Shown here: positions 31,958-42,340 of the stretch, one piece after another
Layout: the number at the start of each line of letters is the position of its first letter
Numbering within the stretch: the first letter of the stretch is position 1
Position numbers and translations under genes: made by a program
Source of the DNA: Mycolicibacterium tokaiense
GTDB taxonomy: Bacteria > Actinomycetota > Actinomycetes > Mycobacteriales > Mycobacteriaceae
Reading direction: 5' to 3'
Assembly: GCF_010725885.1 (NCBI RefSeq)
Contig: NZ_AP022600.1
Coordinates: 1,736,001-1,800,000 of the forward strand
Length of the DNA: 64,000 nucleotides
Notes under the pieces: generated by a model
Told to the model about the DNA's origin: nothing
The model's input: the letters and a program-made list of their open reading frames with translations, nothing else
Database searches by the model: none

Positions 31958-33821
31958 TGTTGGCGTCGTTGTTGACCGCTTCCCCGGACGCGGGGTCCTG
32001 AGTCACGACCCCATTGGTGGGCACACCGCTGTTCTGCGCATTCGGCAGCTTGATCATGGTGCCCGTCCAGCCGAGTGAGCGCAGCAACGGCTGAGCGTCG
32101 TCCCAGAACTGGCCCCGCAGGTTCGGCATGGTGAACTGGTTGCCGCGTGACACCTGGATCTGGACCACCGTGTCGACGGGGACGTTCTGCCCCGCGGCCG
32201 GGTTGGTGCCGAGGATGGTGCCCGCGGGCCGGGTGCTGTCGACGTCCACCGGCGTGATGTTGGTGAAGCCGGTCTGGGTCAGCACCGTCCGGCAGTCGTC
32301 GACGCTGAGCCCGGTGCAGTCGGGCACCACGCGGCTGCCCGGTCCAGAACCGATGACCACCGTGATTTGGTTGGTGATGGCCGAGGTCTGGTTGGCCGGC
32401 GGGTTGGTCTGCAGCGCCCGGTCCTTGAGCTCCGGGGTGGATACCGACGCGCTGCGCGTGACGTTCTCGAAGCCGGCCTCGTTGAGCCGCTGCCGGGCGT
32501 CGTTGTAGGACAGCCCGGAGACATCCGGCACCGACCGTTGCTCGGGGCCGGTGGAGATGTTCACGGTGATCTCATCGCCTGCGGCCACCGACGCTCCGGA
32601 AGCCGGATCGGTGCCGATGACCCGGTCCGGGGGGACCTCGGAGTCGGGCTGGTTCTGGGTCCGGGTGCGGAACCCGGCGTTCTGCAGCACCACGATGGCG
32701 TCGTCGGCGGACTGACCGGTCACGTCGGGGACCTGGACGGCACGTGTCTCGCCCCCGAGGAAGTTGATCGCCAGCGTCACCGCCACGGTCAGCACCGCCA
32801 GCACCGCGACGGCCACCACCCACTTGGCCACCGACCCACCCGAGCGGTCCTCCGGCGGCGGCTCGACGTAATGCGCCTGGGCACGGGACAGCTGATCGGT
32901 GGCCTCGCGGTCGCGGGGTGCCACCGGGGAGGTCAGGAACGACGTGCGCTCGGCGTCGGTGAATACCTTGGGTGCTTCCGGGGGCTGCCCGGAGTGCACG
33001 CGGACCAGGTCGGAACGCATCTCCGCCGCGCTCTGGTAGCGATTGTCCGGGTTCTTGGCCAGCGCCTTGAGCACCACGGCGTCCAGCTCGGGCGGAATGG
33101 AGGAACGGCGGGCCGACGGCGGCACCGGATCCTCGCGAACGTGCTGGTACGCCACGGCCACCGGGGTGTCCCCGACAAACGGCGGCTCACCGGTGAGCAC
33201 CTCGTAGAGCACGCAGCCCAGGGCGTATACGTCGGAGCGGGCGTCCACGGACTCGCCTTTGGCCTGCTCGGGTGACAGGTACTGGGCCGTGCCGATGACG
33301 GCGGCGGTCTGGGTGACGCTGTGGGAATCGGCCAGCGCGCGGGCGATGCCGAAGTCCATCACCTTCACCGCGCCGGTCTTGGAGATCATGATGTTCGCCG
33401 GCTTCACATCGCGGTGGATGATGCCGTGCTGGTGACTGAAGTTCAGTGCCTGACAGGCGTCGGCGATCACCTCGATGGCCCGCTTGGGCGGCATCGGGCC
33501 GTCGTTGTGCACGATGTCGCGCAACGTCACACCGTCGACGTACTCCATGACGATGTACGGCAGCGGACCAGTTGCGGTCTCGGCCTCGCCGGTGTCGTAG
33601 ACCGCCACGATGGCCGGGTGGTTCAGCGCGGCCGCGTTCTGCGCCTCACGGCGGAAGCGCAGGTAGAAGCTGGGGTCACGGGCCAGGTCGGCGCGCAGCA
33701 CCTTCACGGCGACATCGCGGTGCAGACGGGTGTCGCGGGCCAGGTGCACCTCGGACATCCCGCCGAAGCCGAGGATCTCGCCGAGCTCGTAACGCCCGGA
33801 CAGCAGCTCAGGGGTGGTCAT
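31935..33821 (-). CDS. pknB: Ser/Thr protein kinase PknB with four PASTA domains
   Basis: 628 residues. The kinase domain (1-about 270) has [17 protein letters not shown] with the catalytic lysine near 40, [10 protein letters not shown] and DFGIA. The activation loop [17 protein letters not shown] keeps both threonines. A membrane span near 335-355 leads to four extracellular PASTA repeats that bind muropeptides and lipid II. Essential regulator of growth; substrates include CwlM, MurJ, FhaA and PstP. Last gene of the cell-growth operon; its start overlaps the pknA stop. Confidence 0.97.
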   Translation of the reverse strand: MTTPELLSGRYELGEILGFGGMSEVHLARDTRLHRDVAVKVLRADLARDPSFYLRFRREAQNAAALNHPAIVAVYDTGEAETATGPLPYIVMEYVDGVTLRDIVHNDGPMPPKRAIEVIADACQALNFSHQHGIIHRDVKPANIMISKTGAVKVMDFGIARALADSHSVTQTAAVIGTAQYLSPEQAKGESVDARSDVYALGCVLYEVLTGEPPFVGDTPVAVAYQHVREDPVPPSARRSSIPPELDAVVLKALAKNPDNRYQSAAEMRSDLVRVHSGQPPEAPKVFTDAERTSFLTSPVAPRDREATDQLSRAQAHYVEPPPEDRSGGSVAKWVVAVAVLAVLTVAVTLAINFLGGETRAVQVPDVTGQSADDAIVVLQNAGFRTRTQNQPDSEVPPDRVIGTDPASGASVAAGDEITVNISTGPEQRSVPDVSGLSYNDARQRLNEAGFENVTRSASVSTPELKDRALQTNPPANQTSAITNQITVVIGSGPGSRVVPDCTGLSVDDCRTVLTQTGFTNITPVDVDSTRPAGTILGTNPAAGQNVPVDTVVQIQVSRGNQFTMPNLRGQFWDDAQPLLRSLGWTGTMIKLPNAQNSGVPTNGVVTQDPASGEAVNNDANITLSFAQ

Positions 33822-35122
33822 CGCACTATCTCGTGAGGCTCATAGAGCAGGTCGGTCACCAGGAAGGGCTGCCCTGGCTTTTCACCAGGATTACCGATCT
33901 GCGCGTCCGGAGTCCAGTTCGACGGCGTGGCGGGGGCCGGTTCGGTGCTGTCGGGCTCCCCCGGCGGCGGGGGTGTCACGGTGTCGGTCACCGTGGGCGG
34001 CGTCTCGTTCTGGTCCAGGTTGTTCTCGCGGGCGTTGACCACGATGAGCACCGCGATCACGATCGCGAGCGCGCCGAGCACACCCGCCGCCCACAGCAGG
34101 GCCCGCTGGCCGCTGGAGAAGGTGCGCCGGGCCGGCGGCGGCCGGTGGCTGCCGGAGGCGGGCCGCGCACGGGTGCCGGCCGCGCGGGCATTGGTGGGCG
34201 GGCCGGCCGGGATCCGGGGCGACGATCCGGGGATGGCCGCCGGCGCAGCGCGGCCGATGGTCGGAGCCTGGTTGGGACGCGGTGGACGCCGGCCCGCGCG
34301 GACGGCGGCCACGGCGTCGGCGAACGGCCCGCCGCTGCGGTAACGCATGCCGGGGTTCTTCACCAAGGTGATCTCGATGAGCTCGCGCACGTTGGGCGGC
34401 AGATCCGCCGGCAGCGGTGCCGGGGTCTCCTTGATGTGCTTCATCGCCACGGTCAGGGCGCCGTCACCGGTGAACGGACGCTTGCCCGAAACCGCTTCGT
34501 AGCCAACGACTCCCAACGAGTAGACGTCGGAGGCGGCGGTGGCGTCATGGCCCAGGGCCTGCTCGGGGGCGATGTACTGCGCGGTGCCCATCACCATGCC
34601 GGTCTGCGTCACCGGGGCGGCGTCGACGGCCTTCGCGATGCCGAAGTCGGTGAGCTTCACCTGCCCGGTGGGCGTGATCAGGATGTTGCCCGGCTTGACG
34701 TCGCGGTGCACCAGCCCGGCGGTGTGGGCCACCTGCAGCGCGCGACCGGTCTGCTCCAGCATGTCCAGGGCGTGGCGCAGCGACAGCCGCCCCGTGCGTT
34801 TGATCACCGAGTTCAACGGTTCGCCGTTGACCAGTTCCATCACCAGGTAGGCAGTGCGGCCTTCGCCGTCCATCTCGGTCTCACCGTAATCGTGCACGCT
34901 GGCGATCCCGGGGTGGTTGAGCATCGCGACGGTGCGGGCCTCGGCGCGGAACCGCTCGACGAACTCCGGGTCCGACGAGTACTCGGCCTTGAGGACCTTC
35001 ACGGCGACGCGTCGACCCAGCCGGCTGTCGACGGCCTCCCAGACCTGGCCCATGCCGCCGGTGGCGATCAGGCGCTGCAGGCGGTAACGGCCGGAGAGCG
35101 TCACTCCAACGCGGGGACTCAT
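33818..35122 (-). CDS. pknA: Ser/Thr protein kinase PknA
   Basis: 434 residues. The kinase domain is at 1-about 275 ([36 protein letters not shown], and [17 protein letters not shown] in the activation loop). A proline/alanine/arginine-rich linker, one membrane span ([20 protein letters not shown]) and a short threonine/proline-rich outer tail without PASTA repeats follow. It acts with PknB on shape and division proteins. The start abuts the pbpA stop. Confidence 0.97.
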   Translation of the reverse strand: MSPRVGVTLSGRYRLQRLIATGGMGQVWEAVDSRLGRRVAVKVLKAEYSSDPEFVERFRAEARTVAMLNHPGIASVHDYGETEMDGEGRTAYLVMELVNGEPLNSVIKRTGRLSLRHALDMLEQTGRALQVAHTAGLVHRDVKPGNILITPTGQVKLTDFGIAKAVDAAPVTQTGMVMGTAQYIAPEQALGHDATAASDVYSLGVVGYEAVSGKRPFTGDGALTVAMKHIKETPAPLPADLPPNVRELIEITLVKNPGMRYRSGGPFADAVAAVRAGRRPPRPNQAPTIGRAAPAAIPGSSPRIPAGPPTNARAAGTRARPASGSHRPPPARRTFSSGQRALLWAAGVLGALAIVIAVLIVVNARENNLDQNETPPTVTDTVTPPPPGEPDSTEPAPATPSNWTPDAQIGNPGEKPGQPFLVTDLLYEPHEIVR

Positions 35123-36601
35123 CTACGACCCTCCCTGCAATGCTGCCGCGATCACCGCGCGTCCGATGGGTGCCGCCACGGCGCCACCGGTGGCATCAAG
35201 GCGATCGCCGCCGTTCTCGACCAGCACGGCGACGGCCACCTTGGGATCCTTGGCGGGCGCGAACGCGATGTACCACGCGTGCGGCGGGGTGTTGCGGGGG
35301 TCGGTACCGTGCTCGGCGGTACCGGTCTTGGATGCGATCTGCACGCCGGAAATCGCCCCTCTCTGCTGTGTGTTCTGCTCGGCGGCGACCATCAAATCCG
35401 TCAGTTTAGTCGCGACCTGCGCAGACACCGCACGCCGCTGCTCAGTGGGTGCGGTGGTGCTGATGTTGGACAGATCGGGCGCCTTCAGGCTGTCCACCAG
35501 GTACGGGGTCATGGTCACGCCGCCGTTGGCCACGGTGGCGGCGACGACGGCGTTCTGCAGCGGCGTCATCGCCACGTCCTTCTGACCGATGCTCGACATG
35601 CCCAGGGCGGCGCTGTCGGTGATCGGGCCGACGGTGGATTCGGCCACCTGCAGCGGGATGGTCGGCGGGGGGTCGTCGAGGCCGAAGGATTCGGCAGTGT
35701 TGCGCAGCGCCTCGGAGCCCAGCCGCAGACCCAGCTGGACGAACGCCGTGTTGCAGGACCGGGCGAACGCTTCCTGCAGGGTGGCCGTGGGTCCGGAGCC
35801 GCAGGGGTTGCCGCCGTAGTTCTCCAGGGTGACGGTGCTGTCCGGCAACGGGATCGACGGCGCCGAGGTGAACTGGTCACCGACGTCGATGCCGTTTTCC
35901 AGCGCGGCGGCGGTGGTCACCACCTTGAAGGTGGATCCGGGTGGGTAGCGCTCGGAGACGGCGCGGTTGGTCAGTGGCGAGGCCGGGTCGTCGCGCAGCT
36001 GCTCCCAGGCGGCGTTCTGCTTGGTGATGTCGTGGGTGGCCAGCTGATTCGGGTCGTAGGACGGGGCCGACACCAGTGCCAGGATCTTGCCGGTGGCCGG
36101 TTCGATCGCCGCGACGGCGCCGACGCACGGGCCGCCGTTGCACCCCTTCTCCATGGCGTCCCAGGCGGCCTGCTGGACCCGGGGCACGATGGTGGTGTCG
36201 ACGTTGCCGCCGCGCGGGTCGCGGCCGGTGAAGAAGTCGGCCAGCCGGCGGCCGAACAGTCGTTGGTCGGAGCCGTTGAGCACGGTGTCCTCGGCGCGCT
36301 CCAGACCGGTGCTGGAGAAGCTCAGCGAGTAGAACCCCGTGATCGGCGCATACACAAAGGGATTCGGGTACGTCCGCAGGAAACGGTAGCGGCCGTCGGT
36401 GGACTGTGAGTAGGCCATCAACTGCCCGCCTGCGGAGATCTGCCCGCGCTGACGGGAGTATTCGTCGAGCAGCACCCGCTGGTTGCGCGGGTCGGCGCGC
36501 AGACCGTCGGCGGTGAAGACCTGCGTCAGGGTGGCGTTGGCCAGCAGCACGACGATCAACGCCATGATGGTCACCGAGACGCGGCGCAGAGAGGTGTTCA
36601 T
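35123..36601 (-). CDS. pbpA: Class B penicillin-binding protein PbpA
   Basis: 492 residues. An N-terminal membrane anchor (VSVTIMALIVVLLANATL) is followed by a dimerisation domain and a transpeptidase domain. The transpeptidase carries the three penicillin-binding motifs: STFK with the catalytic serine, SCN, and KTGTAE. It cross-links peptidoglycan, probably with the RodA glycosyltransferase encoded just upstream (overlap of four bases). Phosphorylated by PknB in M. tuberculosis. Confidence 0.96.
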   Translation of the reverse strand: MNTSLRRVSVTIMALIVVLLANATLTQVFTADGLRADPRNQRVLLDEYSRQRGQISAGGQLMAYSQSTDGRYRFLRTYPNPFVYAPITGFYSLSFSSTGLERAEDTVLNGSDQRLFGRRLADFFTGRDPRGGNVDTTIVPRVQQAAWDAMEKGCNGGPCVGAVAAIEPATGKILALVSAPSYDPNQLATHDITKQNAAWEQLRDDPASPLTNRAVSERYPPGSTFKVVTTAAALENGIDVGDQFTSAPSIPLPDSTVTLENYGGNPCGSGPTATLQEAFARSCNTAFVQLGLRLGSEALRNTAESFGLDDPPPTIPLQVAESTVGPITDSAALGMSSIGQKDVAMTPLQNAVVAATVANGGVTMTPYLVDSLKAPDLSNISTTAPTEQRRAVSAQVATKLTDLMVAAEQNTQQRGAISGVQIASKTGTAEHGTDPRNTPPHAWYIAFAPAKDPKVAVAVLVENGGDRLDATGGAVAAPIGRAVIAAALQGGS

Positions 36602-38004
36602 ACCTTCGAGATCACCTCGGTGCCCGCGGATGCGATGGGCTGCTGGTTACCGGGCCCCATGATCGGGCGGCGCGCCGCGTGCGAGATGCGCACCAGCAGC
36701 GCCAGCAGCAGGTAGTTGGCCACCAGCGACGACCCGCCGTAGGACATCCACGGCGTGGTGAGCCCGGTCAGCGGGATCAGCTTCGTCACGCCGCCGACCA
36801 CGATGAACAGCTGGATGCCCAGCGTGCAGGCCAGCCCGGCGGCCAGTAGCTTGCCGAAGCTGTCGCGCACGGCGATCGCGGTGCGTAGCCCGCGGATGAT
36901 GACGATGGCGTAGAGCATCAGCACACCCGCCAGGCCCACCAGGCCCAGCTCCTCCCCCACCGCGGCGATGATGAAGTCGGTGGAGGCGGCGGGCACGGTG
37001 CCGGGCTGGCCGTTGCCCAGGCCGGTGCCGAAGATGCCGCCGGTGGCGAAGCTGAACAGCGACTGCACCATCTGGTAACCGGCGCCGTCGGGGTCGGCGA
37101 ACGGGTCCAGCCAGTTCTGCACCCGGACCTGGACATGGCCGAAGAGGTTGTATGCCGCAATGCTTCCTGCGGCGAACAGCGACAGCCCGATGATCACCCA
37201 GGACAGCCGGTCGGTGGCGATGTAGACCATCAACAGGAACGACGCGTACAGCAGCAGTGAGGTGCCCAGGTCTTTCTCGAAGACCATCACGCCGATGGAG
37301 ACGATCCAGGCGGCCAGCAGCGGCGCCAGGTCGCGTGGGCGCGGCAGGTCCATGCCCAGCACGTGCTTGCCGGCGCTGGTGAACAGGTCGCGTTTGGCCA
37401 CCAGCACGGCGGCGAAGAACACCAGCAGCAGGATCTTGGAGAACTCGGCGGGCTGAATCGAGAAGCCGGGCAAGCGGATCCAGATCTTGGCGCCGTTGGT
37501 CTCGGAGTAGGCGGCGGGCAGCACCGCGGGGATCATGAGCAGGATGATTCCGGCCAGGCCGCACACGTAGCCGTAGCGTGAGAGCTGTCGGTGGTCCTTG
37601 AGGAGGATGAGCACCAGGGAGAAGCCGATCACCCCCACCAGCGTCCAGAGCACCTGCTGATTGGCGCTGGGACCCGAGGACACCTCGGCGGCGCCGATGG
37701 CCAGGTCGAGGCGGTGGATCATCACCAGACCGAGACCGTTGAGCAGCGCCACCACCGGCAGCAGCAGCGGATCGGCGTAGGGGGCGAATCGGCGGATGGT
37801 CAGGTGCGCACCGGCGAACAGCGCCAGGTAGGCCACGGTGTAGCTGATCAGGTCCAGGCTCAGCCCCTGTTCCTGATTGGCTTCCACGATCAGCAGCGCC
37901 ACCGCGGTGATCACGGTGGCGAAGCACAGCAACAACAGTTCCGCGTTGCGCCGGTTGGGGAGTGGGGGAGTGACGGCTACCGGCGACTGAGGCGCGGTGG
38001 TCAC
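36598..38004 (-). CDS. rodA: SEDS peptidoglycan polymerase RodA/FtsW-type
   Basis: 468 residues from GTG 38004, which overlaps the pstP stop (GTGA); the longer frame runs through pstP. At least ten membrane spans are visible. SEDS features include the IQPAEFSKI segment, the large extracellular loop with a conserved aspartate-rich LDPFADPDGAGYQ, and the C-terminal MSYGGSS motif. It polymerises glycan strands with PbpA. Confidence 0.95.
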   Translation of the reverse strand: MTTAPQSPVAVTPPLPNRRNAELLLLCFATVITAVALLIVEANQEQGLSLDLISYTVAYLALFAGAHLTIRRFAPYADPLLLPVVALLNGLGLVMIHRLDLAIGAAEVSSGPSANQQVLWTLVGVIGFSLVLILLKDHRQLSRYGYVCGLAGIILLMIPAVLPAAYSETNGAKIWIRLPGFSIQPAEFSKILLLVFFAAVLVAKRDLFTSAGKHVLGMDLPRPRDLAPLLAAWIVSIGVMVFEKDLGTSLLLYASFLLMVYIATDRLSWVIIGLSLFAAGSIAAYNLFGHVQVRVQNWLDPFADPDGAGYQMVQSLFSFATGGIFGTGLGNGQPGTVPAASTDFIIAAVGEELGLVGLAGVLMLYAIVIIRGLRTAIAVRDSFGKLLAAGLACTLGIQLFIVVGGVTKLIPLTGLTTPWMSYGGSSLVANYLLLALLVRISHAARRPIMGPGNQQPIASAGTEVISKV

Positions 38005-39581
38005 GTCGCCGCCCGGCAGTTGACGCCCGGCTCCGGCGCCGCGGTGGGCAGCGCGGTGGCGGTCGGTGACGGCGAGGTGGTGACCGGCGGCGGGGGTGGG
38101 GTGGCCGCGGTGGGGGAGGCGGTGGGCTCGGAGTCCTGCGGGGCCGCGGGCCGCGTGGTGGTGGCGGGTGCCGGCGTGGCCGACGGGGACGGCTGGGCTG
38201 ACGGCGAGGGCGACGGCCCGATTCCCGGTGTGGCAGAGGGGTTCTGGGGCAAGGTTGCCGACGGCGACGGCGACGGCCGGCGGGTGGTGGTGGGCGTCGG
38301 CGGGGCAGGGACGACGCACGGCGGCAGCAGCGAGCTACGGGCCCGTTCACGCAGCTGGTCGATGGCCTCGTCGAGCGATCCGCCGGGCAGGCCCGCGGCC
38401 ACTTGGGTGCGCTCGGACGGGCGCAGGTCCTGCAGCTGCATGAGTCGGCAGTTGAGATTGTCGCCGGCCTGCCCGTAGCTGATCTGGGACAGCTCGTTGC
38501 GGTCGTTGAGGCAGCCGAGCAGGTGCGGTTCTTGCAGCGGGATGCCCAGGAACGAACTCTGGATGCCCCGCATCACCGACACGGTGCCGTCGTATTCGGC
38601 CACGTAGTAGTTACTGCGGATGATCTGGCGGGTGACCACCAACCCGGCCAGCACCAGCAGCGCGATCACGGTGATGGCGAGGATCAGTCTGCGCCGTGAT
38701 CGGGGTCTTTTGGAAGGCGGCTCCGGTTGCGGGACAACACGTTTGGCGGCCGCAGCGCGTTTGGGGTTGAAGGCCGCGGCCCGGCCGGCCGCGGTGTTGG
38801 GCGCCGGGCCGTCGTCGTCCTGGCCGGACACTGCGCCGGCCAGGATGGGCTGGGTCTGGCCGTAGTCGTAGTCGACCACGTCGGCCACCACGACGGTGAC
38901 GTTGTCGGGTCCGCCGCCGCGCAGCGCGAGTTCGATCAGCCGGTCGGCGCTGGCGGTCACGTCCTCGATCTGCAGCGCTTCGGCAATGGTCTCGAAGCTC
39001 ACCGGATCGGACAGGCCGTCGGAGCACAGCAGGTAGCGGTCGCCGGTGCGGGCCTCGCGCATGATCAGCGTGGGCTCCACCTCGTGGCCGGTGAGCGCGC
39101 GCATGATCAGGGAGCGCTGCGGGTGACTGTGTGCCTCCTCGGCGGTGATGCGACCCTCGTCCACCAGGGTCTGGACGAAGGTGTCGTCCTTGGTGATCTG
39201 GGTGAGCTCACCGTCGCGCAGCAGGTAACCGCGGGAGTCGCCGATGTGCACCAGGCCAAGTCGATTGCCGGCGAACAGGATTGCCGTCAGCGTGGTTCCC
39301 ATGCCCTCGAGCTCGGGTTCCATCTCGACATGGGCGGCAATGGCGGCGTTGCCGTCGTGGACCGCGGACTCGAGTTTGCTCAGCAGGTCGCCGCCGGGCT
39401 CGTCGTCATCCAGGTGGGCCAGCGCGGCAATCACCAGCTGGGAGGCCACCTCACCGGCGGCGTGCCCGCCCATGCCGTCGGCCAGGGCCAACAGCCGCGC
39501 CCCGGCGTACACCGAGTCCTCGTTGTTGGCGCGAACGAGGCCGCGGTCGCTGCGGGCGGCGTAGCGCAGAACCAACGTCAC
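38001..39581 (-). CDS. pstP: PP2C-type Ser/Thr phosphatase PstP
   Basis: 526 residues from GTG 39581, overlapping the fhaB stop. The phosphatase domain (1-about 240) has the metal-binding motifs RANNEDSVY, ADGMGGHAAGE, GDSRGYL and GGPDNVTVVV. A basic linker, one span (LILAITVIALLVLAGLVVT) and an outer domain follow. The protein ends in a long proline/serine/threonine-rich tail (about 100 residues) that looks wall-spanning. It reverses PknA/PknB phosphorylation and is the only such phosphatase gene here. Confidence 0.96.
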   Translation of the reverse strand: MTLVLRYAARSDRGLVRANNEDSVYAGARLLALADGMGGHAAGEVASQLVIAALAHLDDDEPGGDLLSKLESAVHDGNAAIAAHVEMEPELEGMGTTLTAILFAGNRLGLVHIGDSRGYLLRDGELTQITKDDTFVQTLVDEGRITAEEAHSHPQRSLIMRALTGHEVEPTLIMREARTGDRYLLCSDGLSDPVSFETIAEALQIEDVTASADRLIELALRGGGPDNVTVVVADVVDYDYGQTQPILAGAVSGQDDDGPAPNTAAGRAAAFNPKRAAAAKRVVPQPEPPSKRPRSRRRLILAITVIALLVLAGLVVTRQIIRSNYYVAEYDGTVSVMRGIQSSFLGIPLQEPHLLGCLNDRNELSQISYGQAGDNLNCRLMQLQDLRPSERTQVAAGLPGGSLDEAIDQLRERARSSLLPPCVVPAPPTPTTTRRPSPSPSATLPQNPSATPGIGPSPSPSAQPSPSATPAPATTTRPAAPQDSEPTASPTAATPPPPPVTTSPSPTATALPTAAPEPGVNCRAAT

Positions 39582-40045
39582 GGGCGCAGCTCGATCGTCG
39601 TCTTGCCGATTCGCACCGGCGTTGCCATCGGAACTCGTACCGCCGTCGTCACCTTTGCCCTGTCGAGGTATGTACCGTTGGTCGATCCTAGATCCTCGAC
39701 GTACCATTCCGAGCCTCGCTGGGACAGTCGCGCATGGCGCGTCGAGGCGTAATCGTCGGTGAGTACGAGCGTGGAGTCATCGGCGCGGCCGATCAGCACA
39801 GGTTGGGTGCCCAGGGTGATCCGGGTGCCGGCCAGCGCGCCCTCGGTGACCACCAGGTAGCGGGGGGTGGTGCGACGCTGCCGCGACGGCAGCAGCGCGC
39901 CCCGGAACGCCATGCCCCTGCGCACCATCACCGCCCCGGTGGGGGCGTAGATGTCGTTACGCAGGATGCGCAGTACCGACCAGATGAACAGCCACAACAG
40001 CAGCAGGAAACCGGCGCGCGTCAGTTGCAGCACTAGTCCCTGCAT
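39578..40045 (-). CDS. fhaB: FHA-domain protein FhaB (FipA)
   Basis: 155 residues from ATG 40045, the length of Rv0019c. One membrane span at the N-terminus (AGFLLLLWLFIWSVLRIL) is followed by a single FHA domain with IGRADDSTLVLTDDYASTRHARL and GSTNGTYLD. It reads phosphothreonines made by PknA/PknB and in M. tuberculosis links FtsZ and FtsQ. Start of the tight fhaB-pstP-rodA-pbpA-pknA-pknB chain in which every junction overlaps or abuts. Confidence 0.95.
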   Translation of the reverse strand: MQGLVLQLTRAGFLLLLWLFIWSVLRILRNDIYAPTGAVMVRRGMAFRGALLPSRQRRTTPRYLVVTEGALAGTRITLGTQPVLIGRADDSTLVLTDDYASTRHARLSQRGSEWYVEDLGSTNGTYLDRAKVTTAVRVPMATPVRIGKTTIELRP

Positions 40046-40177
40046 CTGACGTCCTTCCCGTCGCACCCGTATCGAGCCCGCTGCCCGGCACCGTCACGAT
40101 ACTTGGGCACCCACCCACACGAGCGGGAAGCGCACCGCGGTGTGCCGGGGGAGTTGGTCGCGTGTGTCGGCGAGACC

Positions 40178-41668
40178 TCAGTGAACCCGGACGACGATCT
40201 CGGAGTGTCCGAGTCGGATGACGTCACCGTCGGCCAGCTGCCACTCCTGCACCGGGGCGTTGTTCACGGTGGTGCCGTTGGTGGAGTTCAGGTCCGAGAG
40301 CAGGGCCACCTGGCCGTCCCAGCGGATCTCCAGGTGGCGACGCGACACCCCGGTGTCCGGCAGCCGGAACTGGGCGTCCTGCCCGCGTCCCACCACGTTG
40401 GCGCCTTCGCGCAACTGGTAGGTGCGGCCGCTGCCGTCGTCGAGCTGCAGGGTGACGTTGGCGCCACCGGCGTAGCCCGCCGGGCCGGCCTGGCCGTAGT
40501 CGTAGCCGCCCTGGGCGGGCTGGTCGTAACCGGGTTGGTCGTAGCCGGGCTGGCCGTAATCCGGCTGAGCGTAGCCCTGGTTCTGGCCTTCGTACTTCTG
40601 GCCTTCGTATTTCTGGCCGTAGTCGTAGTCGCCGCGCGGCGGTTCGCCGTAGCCACCCTGGTCGGGGTAGCCGCGGCCGTAGTCCGGGCCCTGGCCGGGT
40701 GCCGGGCGGCCGTAGCCCTGATCCGGGTAGCCCTGGCCGTAGCCGCCCTGGTCGGGGTAGCCACCCTGGTCGGGATAGCCGCCGCGGCCATAGTCGTCAT
40801 AGCCGCGGCCGGGAGGCTGCTGCCGGCCGTAGTCACCGCTGGGCGGACCGTACGGGTTGCCCTGTGGCGGCTGGCCGTAGCCGCCGGGGCCACGACCGTA
40901 GCCGGGGTCGTAACCACCCGAGGGCGGGCCGTAGCCGGCGGGCGGGCGCTGGTCGTAGGACGGCGCGTATCCGCCCTGCTCGCCGTAGCCGCCCTGCTCG
41001 GGGTAGCCCTGCCGCGGCGGGTAGTTGGGCTCGCGCGGCGGGTAGCCACCCGGCTCCTGGGCGCGGGGATCGTCCTGCGGACGGCCTTCCTGGGGGCGAC
41101 CTTCCTGGGGACGGCCGTAACGGTCGTCGTAGTACTCGTCGCCGGACTGCCCCTGCCCCTGACTGCCGCGGTAACTGGGATTGTCGGTCATCGCTGGTAC
41201 TCCTGGTTCTGCGGTAAACGCCTGGTCTGATTCTGACGGGGCGGGCTCGGCGGTGCGGTGTCGGGGTGCGGGGCCGGCGGGCGCGTGCGGGATGGCGTCG
41301 GGGTTGACTACCCCGCGTGCCCGTACCTGACCGGTGTGCAGCTGCGACGATTCCGCGAACCGCACAACCACGTCACCATACGTTTGCCACCCCTGATCGC
41401 TGATGTACCCGGCCAGATGCTTGGCGAACGCGTCTGCCGTCAGCTCACGGTCGGCCACCACCTTCTGGTGGTCTGAGGTGCTGAGCGTAATGACGTACTC
41501 GTTGGGCGCCAAAAGCCGGCCACCCTGCAGAGAACGCACACCGTCGGCGGCCTCGCGCCGCAGCATGCCCTCGACTTCCTGCGGCACGATCGAGCCGCCG
41601 AACACCCGGGCGAAGGCGTCGCCGACAGTGGACTCGAGCTTGCGGTCGAATCGCTGCACCAGCCCCAT
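40178..41668 (-). CDS. fhaA: FHA-domain protein FhaA with long Gly/Tyr/Pro repeat linker
   Basis: 496 residues from ATG 41668. The N-terminal DUF3662 domain (about 1-125, with FDRKLESTVGDAFARVFGG) is followed by roughly 240 residues of degenerate repeats built from G-Y-P-D-Q-G-G-Y-G. The C-terminal FHA domain has VVGRGQDAQFRLPDTGVSRRH and NSTNGTTVN. FhaA binds phosphorylated MurJ pseudokinase and down-regulates lipid II export. The linker length differs from M. tuberculosis (527 residues in total). Separated from fhaB by 132 nt, so it may have its own transcript. Confidence 0.93.
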   Translation of the reverse strand: MGLVQRFDRKLESTVGDAFARVFGGSIVPQEVEGMLRREAADGVRSLQGGRLLAPNEYVITLSTSDHQKVVADRELTADAFAKHLAGYISDQGWQTYGDVVVRFAESSQLHTGQVRARGVVNPDAIPHAPAGPAPRHRTAEPAPSESDQAFTAEPGVPAMTDNPSYRGSQGQGQSGDEYYDDRYGRPQEGRPQEGRPQDDPRAQEPGGYPPREPNYPPRQGYPEQGGYGEQGGYAPSYDQRPPAGYGPPSGGYDPGYGRGPGGYGQPPQGNPYGPPSGDYGRQQPPGRGYDDYGRGGYPDQGGYPDQGGYGQGYPDQGYGRPAPGQGPDYGRGYPDQGGYGEPPRGDYDYGQKYEGQKYEGQNQGYAQPDYGQPGYDQPGYDQPAQGGYDYGQAGPAGYAGGANVTLQLDDGSGRTYQLREGANVVGRGQDAQFRLPDTGVSRRHLEIRWDGQVALLSDLNSTNGTTVNNAPVQEWQLADGDVIRLGHSEIVVRVH

Positions 41669-41858
41669 GTCACCGCCCACCTGTTCTCGTTGTCGCCCAC
41701 GATCCGGCGCAGGGACGTGTCGCGTCCCTGCGTCATTCCTCTTGCATGGTATCGGCAGTAACGGCGGCAGTGGCACCATCTGCCCTCTCCTGATGCCAAG
41801 AGGGCAGGTCAGCGGGCTGTCAGGGGTCTCAGTTTGGGATCTGAGGGGCTGTGCGTGC

Positions 41859-41864
41859 TAGTCT
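41859..41864 (+). promoter_or_regulatory. -10 element of the tRNA-Leu promoter
   Basis: TAGTCT lies 15 nt before the tRNA 5' end; a TTGGGA 19 nt upstream (41834-41839) is a weak -35. Confidence 0.45.
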
Positions 41865-41878
41865 CTCCCGGTTGTTTT

Positions 41879-41961
41879 GGGCGAGTGGCGGAATGGCAGA
41901 CGCGCTGGCTTCAGGTGCCAGTGTCCTTCGGGACGTGGGGGTTCAAGTCCCCCTTCGCCCA
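41879..41961 (+). tRNA. leuT: tRNA-Leu (CAG)
   Basis: 83 nt. The acceptor GGGCGAG pairs with TTCGCCC (two G-T/A-T end pairs), and the anticodon arm CTGGC-TTCAGGT-GCCAG gives CAG. The long class II variable arm is GTGTCCTTCGGGAC-like. CCA is not encoded. It marks the right edge of the conserved origin block. Confidence 0.95.
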
Positions 41962-41972
41962 CAGTGAGCGGA

Positions 41973-42000
41973 AGCCGCGAACTCTTCGGAGTTCGCGGCT
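41973..42000 (+). terminator. Intrinsic terminator of tRNA-Leu
   Basis: The 12-bp arms AGCCGCGAACTC / GAGTTCGCGGCT are closed by a TTCG tetraloop, followed by TTGTGCTTTT. This is the most canonical rho-independent terminator in the window. Confidence 0.85.
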
Positions 42001-42340
42001 TTGTGCTTTTCGCTGGGGATTTTCAGCGCCGGCCCGGAAACCCGCCGCCTCTGCGAGCGTCTTGCCCCGAGGATGGTTCGGTGTGCCCGATGCGGCTCTC
42101 CGGGGAGACGCAGCTCGCCGCCGCCGGAGCCAGTGTGTTTCGTCCCGGCGAGTACTGCGTCCGTTATGTGGGGGTCTGAGGGTCACTGGGCAGGGTGCCG
42201 CCGCTGCCGTAGCGGCAAGACGGGTCTACGAGGTCGAACCGGACTGGTGCGGCCTGTCCATCGACGACCCCGGGCCATGGTGCGCGTCGCCGCGCATCGC
42301 GACGGGAACCTGACGGGATGCGAAAGTCGAGCTCGAGCAT
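42001..42340. other. Spacer without a convincing gene
   Basis: Several short open frames run through it but none has a ribosome-binding site or a recognisable protein. It joins the tRNA-Leu terminator to a decayed gene, so it may itself be worn-out coding sequence. Confidence 0.5.

Noticed and set aside
40178..41180. Plus-strand Val/Ala/Leu-rich frame opposite fhaA looking like a membrane protein
   Set aside because: It is the antisense reading of the Gly/Tyr repeat DNA, which automatically gives hydrophobic residues.
31935..41668. Possible new signalling island of kinases, phosphatase and FHA proteins
   Set aside because: This is the well-known conserved mycobacterial fhaA-fhaB-pstP-rodA-pbpA-pknA-pknB locus; canonical in order and motifs.
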